A stretch of 64,000 nt of DNA from an uncultured Dokdonia sp. (GTDB lineage Bacteria > Bacteroidota > Bacteroidia > Flavobacteriales > Flavobacteriaceae). The translations under genes and the position numbers were made by a program. Below the pieces are notes generated by a model that saw only the letters and a program-made list of their open reading frames with translations, ran no database searches and was not told the origin of the DNA. Shown in pieces: positions 1 to 8,046 of the stretch; the first letter of the stretch is position 1, and every line of letters begins with the position of its first letter. Location of the stretch: positions 744,001 through 808,000 of the forward strand of contig NZ_CANMDS010000001.1 in NCBI RefSeq assembly GCF_947496725.1. The letters are read 5' to 3'.

Positions 1-150
1 CAATGCCTCGTTTTCTGTATCATTTATTTTCATCTTAAAATTGGCTATTTCTAAGGGATTACTTGCTGACCATAACTTTTGACCTTGCTGTAATCGCTGT
101 CCAAAAATAGACACTGAAATAAATAAAAATAGTACGGTAATATACTTCAT
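1..150 (-). CDS. Exported protein, N-terminal part only
   Basis: The reading frame starts with ATG at 150 and runs off the left edge, so only about 50 residues are visible. They begin MKYITVLFLFISVSIFGQ, a typical flavobacterial signal peptide with cleavage before the Gln, followed by a hydrophilic stretch (RLQQGQKLWSASNPLEI). The protein is therefore exported to the periplasm or beyond. Too little is visible to assign a family. It is transcribed away from dnaB's 3' end, separated from it by a bidirectional terminator. Confidence 0.6.
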   Translation of the reverse strand, partial: MKYITVLFLFISVSIFGQRLQQGQKLWSASNPLEIANFKMKINDTENEAL

Positions 151-258
151 CTAGTAGCTCATTGTATAACGTTAAAAATACAGATTTGTTATGACAAGCA
201 GCGTGCCAAAAGACATCCTAAAAAAGATGAACTCTAGATTGTGGATTGTTATAAAAAC

Positions 259-293
259 AAAAAGCCTCAATAGCAATACTATTGAGGCTTTTT
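259..293. terminator. Bidirectional terminator after dnaB
   Basis: A 15-bp perfect inverted repeat (AAAAAGCCTCAATAG and its complement) with a 5-nt loop has A- and T-runs on both ends. It lies 19 bp downstream of the dnaB stop on the minus strand. Confidence 0.85.
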
Positions 294-311
294 CTATAAT
301 TACATTATGTT

Positions 312-1868
312 CTAAAAAGGAACTCCATCATCTTCTTCTTCACTAGGTAGTCCTGGTGCTGGACCGCCAAAGGCGTCATCTGCGCTAGGTAGTGCATTAG
401 GATTAAAGGTATCATCATTTGCAGCGGCATTCATACTACTTGCAAACTCATACGGTGTTGTAAATTCATCTAGGTTATCAAATTTACCTAGGTGACCAAT
501 AAACTTAAGACGGATGTTATCTAGACCCCCGTTACGGTGTTTAGCCACGATAAACTCTCCTTGACCTTCAGTCGGGCTACGCTCTTCATCATCCCACTCC
601 TCTATCTTATAATATTCTGGACGGTAAATAAATGATACAATATCTGCATCCTGCTCGATCGCTCCAGATTCACGCAGGTCAGACAATAGTGGTCGTTTAC
701 TACCACCACGCGTCTCTACCGCACGTGATAGCTGCGATAGTGCGATTACAGGTACACTAAGTTCTTTTGCAAGCGCCTTGAGGTTACGAGAAATCATAGA
801 AATTTCCTGCTCACGGTTACCGCCTCCTTTATTTGCAGATCCTCCCGTCATAAGCTGGAGGTAATCTATCATTATGATTTTAATACCAAACTGCGATGCT
901 AGACGTCGCGCCTTTGCACGTAAGTCAAAAATAGAAAGCGACGGTGTGTCATCTATAAATAGTGGTGCTTTCTCAAGGCTCTTTACCTTTACGTTAAGCT
1001 GTTCCCACTCGTGTTTTTCTAGTTTACCAGTACGCAACTTCTCAGAAGAAAGCCCCGTCTCAGACGAGATCAAACGTGTGATGAGTTGTACAGAAGACAT
1101 CTCCAGAGAGAAGAAGGCTACGGGCACATTCTGGTCTACCGCCATATTACGAGCCATCGTAAGGGTCATAGCCGTTTTACCCATACCTGGACGAGCCGCC
1201 ACGATAATTAAATCTGATGGTTGCCATCCTGAGGTAAGTTCATCTACCTTATGAAAACCAGTAGGTATACCCGAGAGCCCCTCTTGGTTTGCTATTTCTT
1301 CAATTTTCTTTTTAGCTTGTATTACGAGACTCTGCGCACTTTCTGAACTACGCTTTACGTTACCCTGTGTTACTTCATATAGCTTAGTCTCGGCAGTGTC
1401 TAGTAGGTCAAAAACATCTGTGGTCTCATCATATGCTTCTTCTATAATCTCGTTTGAGATTTTAATAAGTGATCGCTGTATAAACTTCTGTAAGATGATA
1501 CGTGCGTGGTACTCAATGTGTGCAGAAGAGGCTACTTTTTGAGTAAGTTGTATAAGGTAATAATCACCTCCAGCCGCTTCCAGCTTTGCCATTTTCTTGA
1601 GCTGCTCAGAAACGGTTAATAAGTCTACTGGCTGCCCTTCTTCAAAGAGTACGCGTATCGCCTCAAAGATGTGTTTATGCTGTTCTTTATAAAAAACCTC
1701 TGGTGATAAGATGTCTATTACCTCATCTACACCCTTCTTATCAATCATAAGCGCACCTAGCACAACTACCTCAAGATCAAGTGCTTGTGGTGGTATTTTA
1801 CCTTTCTCAAGGCTAATTACCTGACCCTTAGAAGTATTATATGCTGGTTTTGGCTTGGTTTGTTCCAT
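312..1868 (-). CDS. dnaB: Replicative DNA helicase DnaB
   Basis: This is the hexameric helicase that unwinds DNA at the replication fork. From ATG at 1868 it is 518 residues. An N-terminal DnaB domain (DLEVVVLGALMID) is followed by a RecA-like ATPase with Walker A ARPGMGKT at about 225-232, a Walker B region ending in IDYLQLM, and SQLSRAVE plus DLRESGAIEQDAD motifs. The C-terminus is acidic and Gly/Pro-rich. The open frame extends 20 codons upstream to 1928, but that extension only reads through the chromosomal palindrome at 1903-1918. MEQTKPKPAY is the better start, with a weak promoter-like box (TACATTCG, 1874-1881) just before it. No intein is present. Confidence 0.97.
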   Translation of the reverse strand: MEQTKPKPAYNTSKGQVISLEKGKIPPQALDLEVVVLGALMIDKKGVDEVIDILSPEVFYKEQHKHIFEAIRVLFEEGQPVDLLTVSEQLKKMAKLEAAGGDYYLIQLTQKVASSAHIEYHARIILQKFIQRSLIKISNEIIEEAYDETTDVFDLLDTAETKLYEVTQGNVKRSSESAQSLVIQAKKKIEEIANQEGLSGIPTGFHKVDELTSGWQPSDLIIVAARPGMGKTAMTLTMARNMAVDQNVPVAFFSLEMSSVQLITRLISSETGLSSEKLRTGKLEKHEWEQLNVKVKSLEKAPLFIDDTPSLSIFDLRAKARRLASQFGIKIIMIDYLQLMTGGSANKGGGNREQEISMISRNLKALAKELSVPVIALSQLSRAVETRGGSKRPLLSDLRESGAIEQDADIVSFIYRPEYYKIEEWDDEERSPTEGQGEFIVAKHRNGGLDNIRLKFIGHLGKFDNLDEFTTPYEFASSMNAAANDDTFNPNALPSADDAFGGPAPGLPSEEEDDGVPF

Positions 1869-1902
1869 AGCTACGAATGTAAAAAAATAGTTGTGCGAGT
1901 TA

Positions 1903-1918
1903 CGCTTTCGCGAAAGCG
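1903..1918. repeat. Chromosomal palindrome copy 1
   Basis: Exact core CGCTTTCGCGAAAGCG flanked by TTA on the left and TA on the right. It lies upstream of dnaB and is one of three intergenic copies not close behind a stop codon. Confidence 0.95.
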
Positions 1919-1985
1919 TAGTACTCACAGGTCATTAACAATGCAACTGTTAACAACTTGAAAATATTGTTAATAAGGGTAAAAA

Positions 1986-2010
1986 AATCCGCACTTACAA
2001 AGTGCGGATT
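1986..2010 (-). terminator. Terminator of accA
   Basis: An 11-bp stem (AATCCGCACTT/AAGTGCGGATT) with a 3-nt loop is followed on the minus strand by seven T residues. It lies 26 bp past the accA stop. Confidence 0.85.
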
Positions 2011-2035
2011 ATGGCATCAAGTGAAAAAGGTCTTG

Positions 2036-2989
2036 TTAGCCCTTGAAGACTCCCATTTGAGAATACTTTTCCATACGCTGATCTACTAATTCTGTTGGTG
2101 ATAAGTTCTTAAATTCATCAAACGCTTTCAGAATTGAATCTTTTACTGTAAGGAAAGTCTCAGGACGATTTGCGTGTGCACCACCTAGTGGTTCTTTTAC
2201 AATCTCGTCTATGATTTTTTGCTTTTTCATATCTTTTGCAGTAAGCTTAAGTGCCTCTGCAGCTTGCTCTTTAAACTCCCAGCTTCTCCATAATATAGAA
2301 GAACAAGACTCTGGTGATATTACAGAGTACCACGTGTTTTCTAGCATTAATACTTTATCTCCTACACCTATACCTAGAGCTCCACCACTGGCTCCTTCAC
2401 CTATAATCACTACAATGATAGGCACTTTAAGGCGTGTCATCTCTAAGATGTTACGAGCAATTGCTTCTCCTTGACCACGCTCTTCGGCTTCAAGACCTGG
2501 GTATGCTCCTGGTGTGTCTATAATAGATACTACAGGTACTCCAAATTTTTCGGCGCTTTTCATAAGGCGTAGTGCCTTGCGGTATCCTTCTGGGTTTGCC
2601 ATACCAAAGTTTCGGTACTGGCGTGTTTTTGTGTTGTAACCTTTTTGCTGCCCTATAAACATAAACGACTGATCGTCTATTTTACCTAAGCCACCTATCA
2701 TCGCTTTGTCATCTTTTACATTACGATCTCCGTGTAGCTCTAAGAAAGTATCTCCACAGATGGCGTTTATGTAATCTAATGTATAAGGACGGTTAGGGTG
2801 TCTAGACAGCTGGACACGTTGCCAGGCTGTAAGATTTTTATAAATATCTTTTTTGGTAGCAGCTAGTTTTTTCTCTATTTGCTTGCAAGTCTGGGTAACA
2901 TCAACATCGCTTTCTTGCCCTATTAAGGCACATTTCTCCAGTTGTTCTTCAAGCTCTTTAATGGGTAATTCGAAATCTAAATATTCCAT
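2036..2989 (-). CDS. accA: Acetyl-CoA carboxylase carboxyltransferase subunit alpha
   Basis: This subunit moves the carboxyl group from biotin to acetyl-CoA to make malonyl-CoA, the first step of fatty-acid synthesis; it acts with AccD in the cytoplasm. The 317-residue length is normal. Seen are the helical N-terminus, DTPGAYPG at 158-165 and the oxyanion-hole motif [10 protein letters not shown] at 197-206. It is monocistronic here, with its own promoter at 3044-3073 and its own terminator. The promoter overlaps the 3' end of the upstream EamA gene. Confidence 0.97.
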   Translation of the reverse strand: MEYLDFELPIKELEEQLEKCALIGQESDVDVTQTCKQIEKKLAATKKDIYKNLTAWQRVQLSRHPNRPYTLDYINAICGDTFLELHGDRNVKDDKAMIGGLGKIDDQSFMFIGQQKGYNTKTRQYRNFGMANPEGYRKALRLMKSAEKFGVPVVSIIDTPGAYPGLEAEERGQGEAIARNILEMTRLKVPIIVVIIGEGASGGALGIGVGDKVLMLENTWYSVISPESCSSILWRSWEFKEQAAEALKLTAKDMKKQKIIDEIVKEPLGGAHANRPETFLTVKDSILKAFDEFKNLSPTELVDQRMEKYSQMGVFKG

Positions 2990-3043
2990 CTTCAGGGTTT
3001 TATGGTGTCTTACGACACTATCTTTTCGGTTAGGATTAGTCTA

Positions 3044-3073
3044 CAAATATAATGGTTTTCTTAACAGACTCAA
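3044..3073 (-). promoter_or_regulatory. accA promoter
   Basis: The minus strand reads TTG, then 19 bp, then TATATTTG, a full match to the Bacteroidetes housekeeping consensus. The TTG falls inside the last codons of the upstream gene. The predicted transcript starts about 50 nt before the accA ATG. Confidence 0.75.
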
Positions 3074-3975
3074 GCCTCTTTAACAGCCTTGAATTTTTTA
3101 GTGTTTTTTAAGATGCCATTTGCGATTACCACGGCAAGTATAACTAAGGCTCCGTAGTAAAACTCTGTACTCATTTGCTCTGTATCGCCTAGCACCATAA
3201 AGGCTAGCAATATCCCATAAACAGGCTCTAAATTTATAGTAAGCATTATAGTGTATGGACTCAAATGCTTCATTACAGCCACAGCAGCTATAAAGGCATA
3301 AGCCGTACATATAGAGGCTAGTATGCCTATGTACACCCAGTCCATCGTAGGGAGATTAAAAAACTCCATAGAAAAAAATGTAGCTGGCTGTGCTATGACA
3401 AAATATAAAGTGATGCAAGCTGTACCTATAAGTAACTCATAAAATGAGATCTTAGTAGGGTTATGATTTGCAATAAACTTCCCATTTATCAAGGTAAATA
3501 CGGCAGATAAAAAAGCAGACAGTAAGGCTAGTAATATCCCTGTACGATATGCCGTCTCTACCTCAAAAATCATATATAAAGCAGCTATTACAATTCCTCC
3601 AAAGAGAAGCTCATACCAAATTAATTTTCGTTTATAAAAAATAGGTTCAAGCAAGGCTGTAAAGAAGGCCCCAGTACTCATCATAGCCAGTGTTATAGAT
3701 ACATTAGATGCCTTTATTGCTCCAAAGAAGGTAAGCCAGTGTATGGCAATAACCAGACCCGCAATAGAGAAACCCAGTAACGCTTTTCGCGAAAGCGCAA
3801 GAGAGATACCACGTACTTTTATATAGATAAATATAAATAAACTGGCGAGTCCCATTCTAAACCATACAAGTGGCACTGCATCTATAGTGATAAGCGCGCC
3901 AAGCACGGCCGTAAAGCCCCAGATAAAAACTATGAGATGAAAATGTAAATAGGCTTTGAGTCTATCGTTTTGCAT
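3070..3975 (-). CDS. EamA/DMT family transporter
   Basis: An inner-membrane protein with about ten hydrophobic segments in two repeats of five, the layout of drug/metabolite exporters (RhaT/YdcZ-like). The second repeat starts near AFLSAVFTLINGKFI. The substrate cannot be told from the sequence. ATG at 3975 (MQNDRLKAYL) is preferred over an upstream in-frame ATG at 4005; the gene then overlaps the end of the LptF/G permease by 14 bp, suggesting translational coupling. Copy 2 of the chromosomal palindrome is inside the gene and encodes ALSRKA in the loop between two membrane segments. Confidence 0.88.
   Translation of the reverse strand: MQNDRLKAYLHFHLIVFIWGFTAVLGALITIDAVPLVWFRMGLASLFIFIYIKVRGISLALSRKALLGFSIAGLVIAIHWLTFFGAIKASNVSITLAMMSTGAFFTALLEPIFYKRKLIWYELLFGGIVIAALYMIFEVETAYRTGILLALLSAFLSAVFTLINGKFIANHNPTKISFYELLIGTACITLYFVIAQPATFFSMEFFNLPTMDWVYIGILASICTAYAFIAAVAVMKHLSPYTIMLTINLEPVYGILLAFMVLGDTEQMSTEFYYGALVILAVVIANGILKNTKKFKAVKEA
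3781..3797. repeat. Chromosomal palindrome copy 2 (one extra T)
   Basis: CGCTTTTCGCGAAAGCG: the core with one inserted T in the left arm. It is inside the EamA gene, read on the minus strand as ALSRKA. Confidence 0.85.
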
Positions 3976-5038
3976 TTTGGAGGAGGTATGCTGCAAGTAT
4001 TGCAAATAGAATATTAGGCGTCCAGACTGCCACCAGCGGCGGGAAGTCTGACTGCTCTGCTAGAGTACCGAAAACTTTATCAAAAAATATAAATACAAAG
4101 GCTAACACAATACCAAATGCGAGGTTAATACCCATACCTCCACGACGCTTCATTGCACTAACAGCTACCGCTATAATTGTGAGTATGTATGCGGCTACAG
4201 GTAGACTGTAACGTTTTTGTAACGTTACCTCATAACGGCTTATGTATGAAGACCCTCTTGCCTTCTCTTTTGCTATAAATTCTCTAAGCTCTGGTGTGTT
4301 AAGTGTTTCTGCTATATACTCTACAGGGGTTAGGTCATCTATGTCAAACGCAAAGGTGGTGTCTATTTTTGCTTGTTTTATAAGCACATCTCCATCTTCT
4401 CCTATAATGCGTTTTTTAAAACCATAGAGTGTATAGGTCGTATCTTCTTCATTAAATCTTATTTGAGTAGCACTCATCTTATAGGTCATTTTATTACCTT
4501 CAAAATGCTCCCAAGTAAAATTACGGCCACGTTTTGTGCGCGGGTTAAAGCTACTCGCGTAGATATAATCACCAGCGTTTATCTGTCTATATACGTCTCT
4601 TGTATTTTTATCCTTCTTATTTTTTTTGAGATACTCAAAAATAAACTCGTTATAACCCTTGTTTGCTCTTGGAGCTAGATACGTACCCATTATAAAGGCT
4701 CCAGCACAAACTACTGTGGCGCCTATGAGATAAGGACGCAAGAAGCGTGTAAAAGACACCCCACTACTCAAAAAGGCTATCACCTCAGTATTGTTTGCCA
4801 GCTTAGAGGTAAACCATATTACCGAGAGAAATAAGAATAAAGGAAATAACAGATTTGCAAAGTAGATTGTAAAATTAAGGTAGTACAAGGCCACTTCTCC
4901 AAAGGGCACCTCGTTTGCCAGAATTTTATCAATCTTTTCGGCAAGGTTTACGATAATCCCTATAGGTATAAATAGCACAAGCATCGTGACAAATGTCCCG
5001 ATGTAGCGCTTTATGATATACCAATCTAATATTTTCAA
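3962..5038 (-). CDS. LptF/LptG family permease
   Basis: Inner-membrane subunit of the LptB2FG exporter, which extracts lipopolysaccharide from the inner membrane and passes it to the LptC/A bridge. The 358 residues fit the family: MKILDWYIIKRYIGTF at the start, three N-terminal membrane segments, a periplasmic beta-rich domain (about 130-270, for example QINAGDYIYASSFN), then three C-terminal segments. LptF and LptG cannot be told apart here. Its ATG directly follows the tgt stop, so it is probably co-transcribed with tgt. Confidence 0.88.
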   Translation of the reverse strand: MKILDWYIIKRYIGTFVTMLVLFIPIGIIVNLAEKIDKILANEVPFGEVALYYLNFTIYFANLLFPLFLFLSVIWFTSKLANNTEVIAFLSSGVSFTRFLRPYLIGATVVCAGAFIMGTYLAPRANKGYNEFIFEYLKKNKKDKNTRDVYRQINAGDYIYASSFNPRTKRGRNFTWEHFEGNKMTYKMSATQIRFNEEDTTYTLYGFKKRIIGEDGDVLIKQAKIDTTFAFDIDDLTPVEYIAETLNTPELREFIAKEKARGSSYISRYEVTLQKRYSLPVAAYILTIIAVAVSAMKRRGGMGINLAFGIVLAFVFIFFDKVFGTLAEQSDFPPLVAVWTPNILFAILAAYLLQNAKR

Positions 5039-6169
5039 TTATAAACGATTATCCATTTGTTTAACCATTTTCTCTTTCCAAGTTGAGAAATCTCCAGCCA
5101 AAATATGCTTTCTTGCCTCACGTACGAGCCACATATAAAATCCTAGATTATGTATAGTAGCAATTTGCATACCTAATAACTCGTGACACTTAAACAAGTG
5201 ACGTAAGTAAGCCTTACTATACTCTGTATCTACCCAAGTAATACCCATCTCATCTATAGGAGAAAAGTCATCTTCCCACTTGAGATTTTTAATATTAATA
5301 CTACCGTGAGCGGTAAATAACATACCATTACGTGCATTACGAGTAGGCATCACACAGTCAAACATATCTACACCTAACGCAATATTCTCCAAAATATTTA
5401 TAGGTGTACCTACACCCATAAGATATCTAGGTTTTTCTTCAGGTAAGATAGCTGTTACAACCTCTGTCATACCATACATCTCCTCTGCCGGTTCTCCTAC
5501 AGAAAGACCACCTATGGCATTTCCAAAAGCACCAGCATTTGCAATATACTCTGCAGACTGTGCTCTTAAATCTTTATACGTACTTCCCTGTACTATAGGA
5601 AAGAGTGCTTGCTCGTGACCATATAACGCAGGAATTTTATTAAAATGATTAATACAACGATCTAGCCATCTATGTGTCATATGCATAGAGCGTTTTGCAT
5701 ACCTATAATCACAAGGATACGGTGTGCACTCATCAAAGGCCATCATAATATCTGCCCCTATCTGGCGCTGTATTTCCATCACATTTTCTGGAGTAAAAAG
5801 GTGCATAGACCCATCTACGTGTGACTTAAAACGTACTCCTTCTTCCTTAATTTTACGTCTATTAGAAAGCGAGTATACTTGATAACCTCCACTATCTGTA
5901 AGAATAGGTCGATCCCAGTTCATAAATTTATGTAATCCTCCTGCGCGCTTTAAGATATCCATTTTGGGACGTAGGTATAGGTGATACGTATTACCCAAAA
6001 TAATGTCTGGATTTATATCTTCTCTCAACTCGCGCTGGTGCACCCCTTTTACCGAAGCAACGGTACCAACAGGCATAAAAATAGGTGTCTCAATAACACC
6101 GTGATCTGTAGTAAGTTTTCCTGCTCTCGCTTTTGAAGCAGGATCTGTAGTAAGTAAGTCAAATTGCAT
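5039..6169 (-). CDS. tgt: tRNA-guanine transglycosylase
   Basis: Exchanges guanine-34 for preQ1 in tRNAs with GUN anticodons, the key step in queuosine modification. From ATG at 6169 (MQFDLLTTD) it is 376 residues, the usual length. Visible are the DSGGYQVYSL substrate-binding region, MMAFDECTPYP, GGLSVGEP, and DCVMPTRNARNG with the catalytic Asp and Arg-rich tRNA site. In this family the zinc is bound by Cys and His near the C-terminus (HLFKCHELLGMQIATIHN). An upstream in-frame extension to 6208 is rejected, because a promoter box lies at 6176-6183, only 6 bp before this ATG. Confidence 0.97.
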   Translation of the reverse strand: MQFDLLTTDPASKARAGKLTTDHGVIETPIFMPVGTVASVKGVHQRELREDINPDIILGNTYHLYLRPKMDILKRAGGLHKFMNWDRPILTDSGGYQVYSLSNRRKIKEEGVRFKSHVDGSMHLFTPENVMEIQRQIGADIMMAFDECTPYPCDYRYAKRSMHMTHRWLDRCINHFNKIPALYGHEQALFPIVQGSTYKDLRAQSAEYIANAGAFGNAIGGLSVGEPAEEMYGMTEVVTAILPEEKPRYLMGVGTPINILENIALGVDMFDCVMPTRNARNGMLFTAHGSINIKNLKWEDDFSPIDEMGITWVDTEYSKAYLRHLFKCHELLGMQIATIHNLGFYMWLVREARKHILAGDFSTWKEKMVKQMDNRL

Positions 6170-6175
6170 AAGGGG

Positions 6176-6183
6176 CAAAGATA
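6176..6183 (-). promoter_or_regulatory. tgt -7 promoter box next to the start codon
   Basis: The minus strand reads TATCTTTG, a match to TAnnTTTG, only 6 bp before the ATG. The transcript would have little or no leader. Confidence 0.6.
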
Positions 6184-6244
6184 GTTTTAAACGAGTAAAT
6201 ACACGCACTTGAGCAATAGTTAAAATAGCAAGTTGCCCCAGCGA

Positions 6245-7480
6245 CTAAAACAGAGTAATCACGTACCAAATACTAAAACCTACTAAGGCTATAATACTCA
6301 CGATACTTAGCACCCGCATACCTAGAGATAATCTATGGGATTCAGGAATCTCTTTATCCATAAAAGAAAGGTAATTACAAATTGCATAAAACGGAGCTGT
6401 GAGAAATGAAAGTATCGTAGCCAGCTTTACCAGCACCCCCATCTCACTTATTAAGAAAAACAATATTCCGCAGGTCCCGAGTATAAGAACTAGAAGCCAG
6501 AATAGATACCCCTTCTTTTTAAAACCTATACCTAGCAGGGCTGTTGTTGCCTCAAGTGCTCTAGGCGAAGCATCTAGCGTGGTAAGTGTGGTGCTAAACA
6601 TAGTTGTAAAAGCAGCTACACCTATAAGCACCGTTGCCCAGTCACCTAGACTTGCCGTGTACATATTAATAAGCTGGCCTGCAAAAACCCCACCTTTTGA
6701 TGAAAATGTCTCGCCACTACCATACATTACAAGTGCTCCCAGTGTCATAAAACAAACACCGAGTACTACAGCACCTGCATACCCCACATTGAAATCAAAA
6801 ATAGAATTACGCACAGCCTCCTCTCCTCTATCTCCTTTTTCTAATGTCCATAAAGAATGCCATATTGAGATGTCCAGCGGTGCCGGCATCCACCCCATAA
6901 AGGCGATTAAAAAAGCGATTGCCGCACCTTCGGTGGGAAGTAGTTGAATTAAATTTGTCGTAGCGCCTGTACCTTGTGTTATTACGCTTTCGCGAAAAGC
7001 GAAAAAAACAGCAAACAATGTACTTATAGTGAGTGTGATGATGATAATTTTCATCAACTTATCTAATATCCGATATTTTCCTATTGCTAATATAGCAGCA
7101 CATAACAACGTTATTGCCACACTCCATATAGCTATATCACTAGATATACCAAATAGCTGAACAGCAATACCTGCCGTGACAATAGTCACAGCTGTTTGTA
7201 TAGTAAACATTGTTCCTAAGGTCAAAAAGAAATACACCCAGAGCACGGGTTTTCCTAGTTTTTTATACCCCACAAGTAAACTATTACCTGTAACAGAAGC
7301 ATAACGAGGTCCAAACTGAAAAAATGGATATTTTATAATATTAACGAGTATGAGCGCCCATAAAAGACCAAAACCAAAGTCTGCTCCTGCTCTCGTACTT
7401 TGTACCAAGTGAGACACACCTATGGCGGCACCGGCAAAGAGTAAACCCGGGCCCAGCTTTTTAAAAGGCACCGCTTTCAA
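6245..7480 (-). CDS. Nramp-family transporter lacking the usual metal-binding motif
   Basis: An eleven-segment inner-membrane protein of 411 residues with the Nramp/LeuT-like fold (GPGLLFAGAAIGVSHL at the start; GWMPAPLDISIW in segment 6). Classical Nramp proteins bind Mn/Fe through DPGN in segment 1 and a Met-Pro-His motif in segment 6. Here segment 1 reads AIGVSH and segment 6 MPAPLD, so the substrate is probably not a classical transition metal. Its ATG overlaps the stop of the upstream sigma-factor gene (ATGA). Copy 3 of the palindrome is inside and encodes AFRES. Family placement is solid; the substrate is unknown. Confidence 0.85.
   Translation of the reverse strand: MKAVPFKKLGPGLLFAGAAIGVSHLVQSTRAGADFGFGLLWALILVNIIKYPFFQFGPRYASVTGNSLLVGYKKLGKPVLWVYFFLTLGTMFTIQTAVTIVTAGIAVQLFGISSDIAIWSVAITLLCAAILAIGKYRILDKLMKIIIITLTISTLFAVFFAFRESVITQGTGATTNLIQLLPTEGAAIAFLIAFMGWMPAPLDISIWHSLWTLEKGDRGEEAVRNSIFDFNVGYAGAVVLGVCFMTLGALVMYGSGETFSSKGGVFAGQLINMYTASLGDWATVLIGVAAFTTMFSTTLTTLDASPRALEATTALLGIGFKKKGYLFWLLVLILGTCGILFFLISEMGVLVKLATILSFLTAPFYAICNYLSFMDKEIPESHRLSLGMRVLSIVSIIALVGFSIWYVITLF
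6985..7001. repeat. Chromosomal palindrome copy 3 (one extra A)
   Basis: CGCTTTCGCGAAAAGCG: the mirror image of the copy 2 insertion, with one extra A in the right arm. It is inside the Nramp-like gene; the minus strand reads AFRES. Confidence 0.85.
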
Positions 7481-8046
7481 TGATCTGCCTTTTTAATTAT
7501 ATCTGCTAGCAATCTCCTTGCACGTAGTAATTTTACTTTTACATTACTCATAGGTTCATCCAGATGCTCTGCCATTTCCTTATAACTCATCTCTTGAAAG
7601 TAGCGTAAATTAATCATCTCTTGATAGTGAGGCTTAAGCATCTTTACAAAACCTAAAAGTTGCGCTAGGTTTTGCTCCTTGATGAGCACATCTTCTGGTG
7701 AAGGATTAAGGTCTGCAACCTTATAAACACGCTCTTGATCACCATCATAGATTTTAGAACGTATAGAAGACTCCTTCTTTCTTATGATATCTATATGGAT
7801 GTTTTTTGAGATGGTAATTAGCCAGGTTGCAAATTTGTACTCCTCTTTAAAAGTATCAATTTTTGCAAAGGCTCTAGAAAATGTCTGTATGGTTATATCC
7901 TCTGCATCATAAGCATTTTTAGTACGCTTGAGCTGAAAACCATATACCTCACTCCAAAAGGAGTTGAGCAAGAAATTATAAGCACTTTGCTCTCCAGCTT
8001 TTGCTCTCGTAATTTCAAGTTGAATTTTTTCTGGAGTTACTTCCAC
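7477..8046 (-). CDS. Sigma-70 family RNA polymerase sigma factor
   Basis: An ECF-type sigma factor of 189 residues. Region 2 (AYDAEDITIQTFSRAFAK ... FATWLITISKNIHIDIIRK) and region 4 with its helix-turn-helix (SYKEMAEHLDEPMSNVKVKL) are both present; region 3 is absent, as expected. No anti-sigma gene is adjacent. It is sandwiched between a glycosyltransferase (10-bp overlap) and the Nramp-like transporter (4-bp overlap), so all three are translated from one mRNA. Its target genes cannot be told from the sequence. Confidence 0.92.
   Translation of the reverse strand: MEVTPEKIQLEITRAKAGEQSAYNFLLNSFWSEVYGFQLKRTKNAYDAEDITIQTFSRAFAKIDTFKEEYKFATWLITISKNIHIDIIRKKESSIRSKIYDGDQERVYKVADLNPSPEDVLIKEQNLAQLLGFVKMLKPHYQEMINLRYFQEMSYKEMAEHLDEPMSNVKVKLLRARRLLADIIKKADH

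Noticed and set aside
312-1928. A longer DnaB starting MSTTLSRKR
   Set aside because: The extra 20 codons read the chromosomal palindrome and non-coding sequence; MEQTKPK at 1868 is the normal start.
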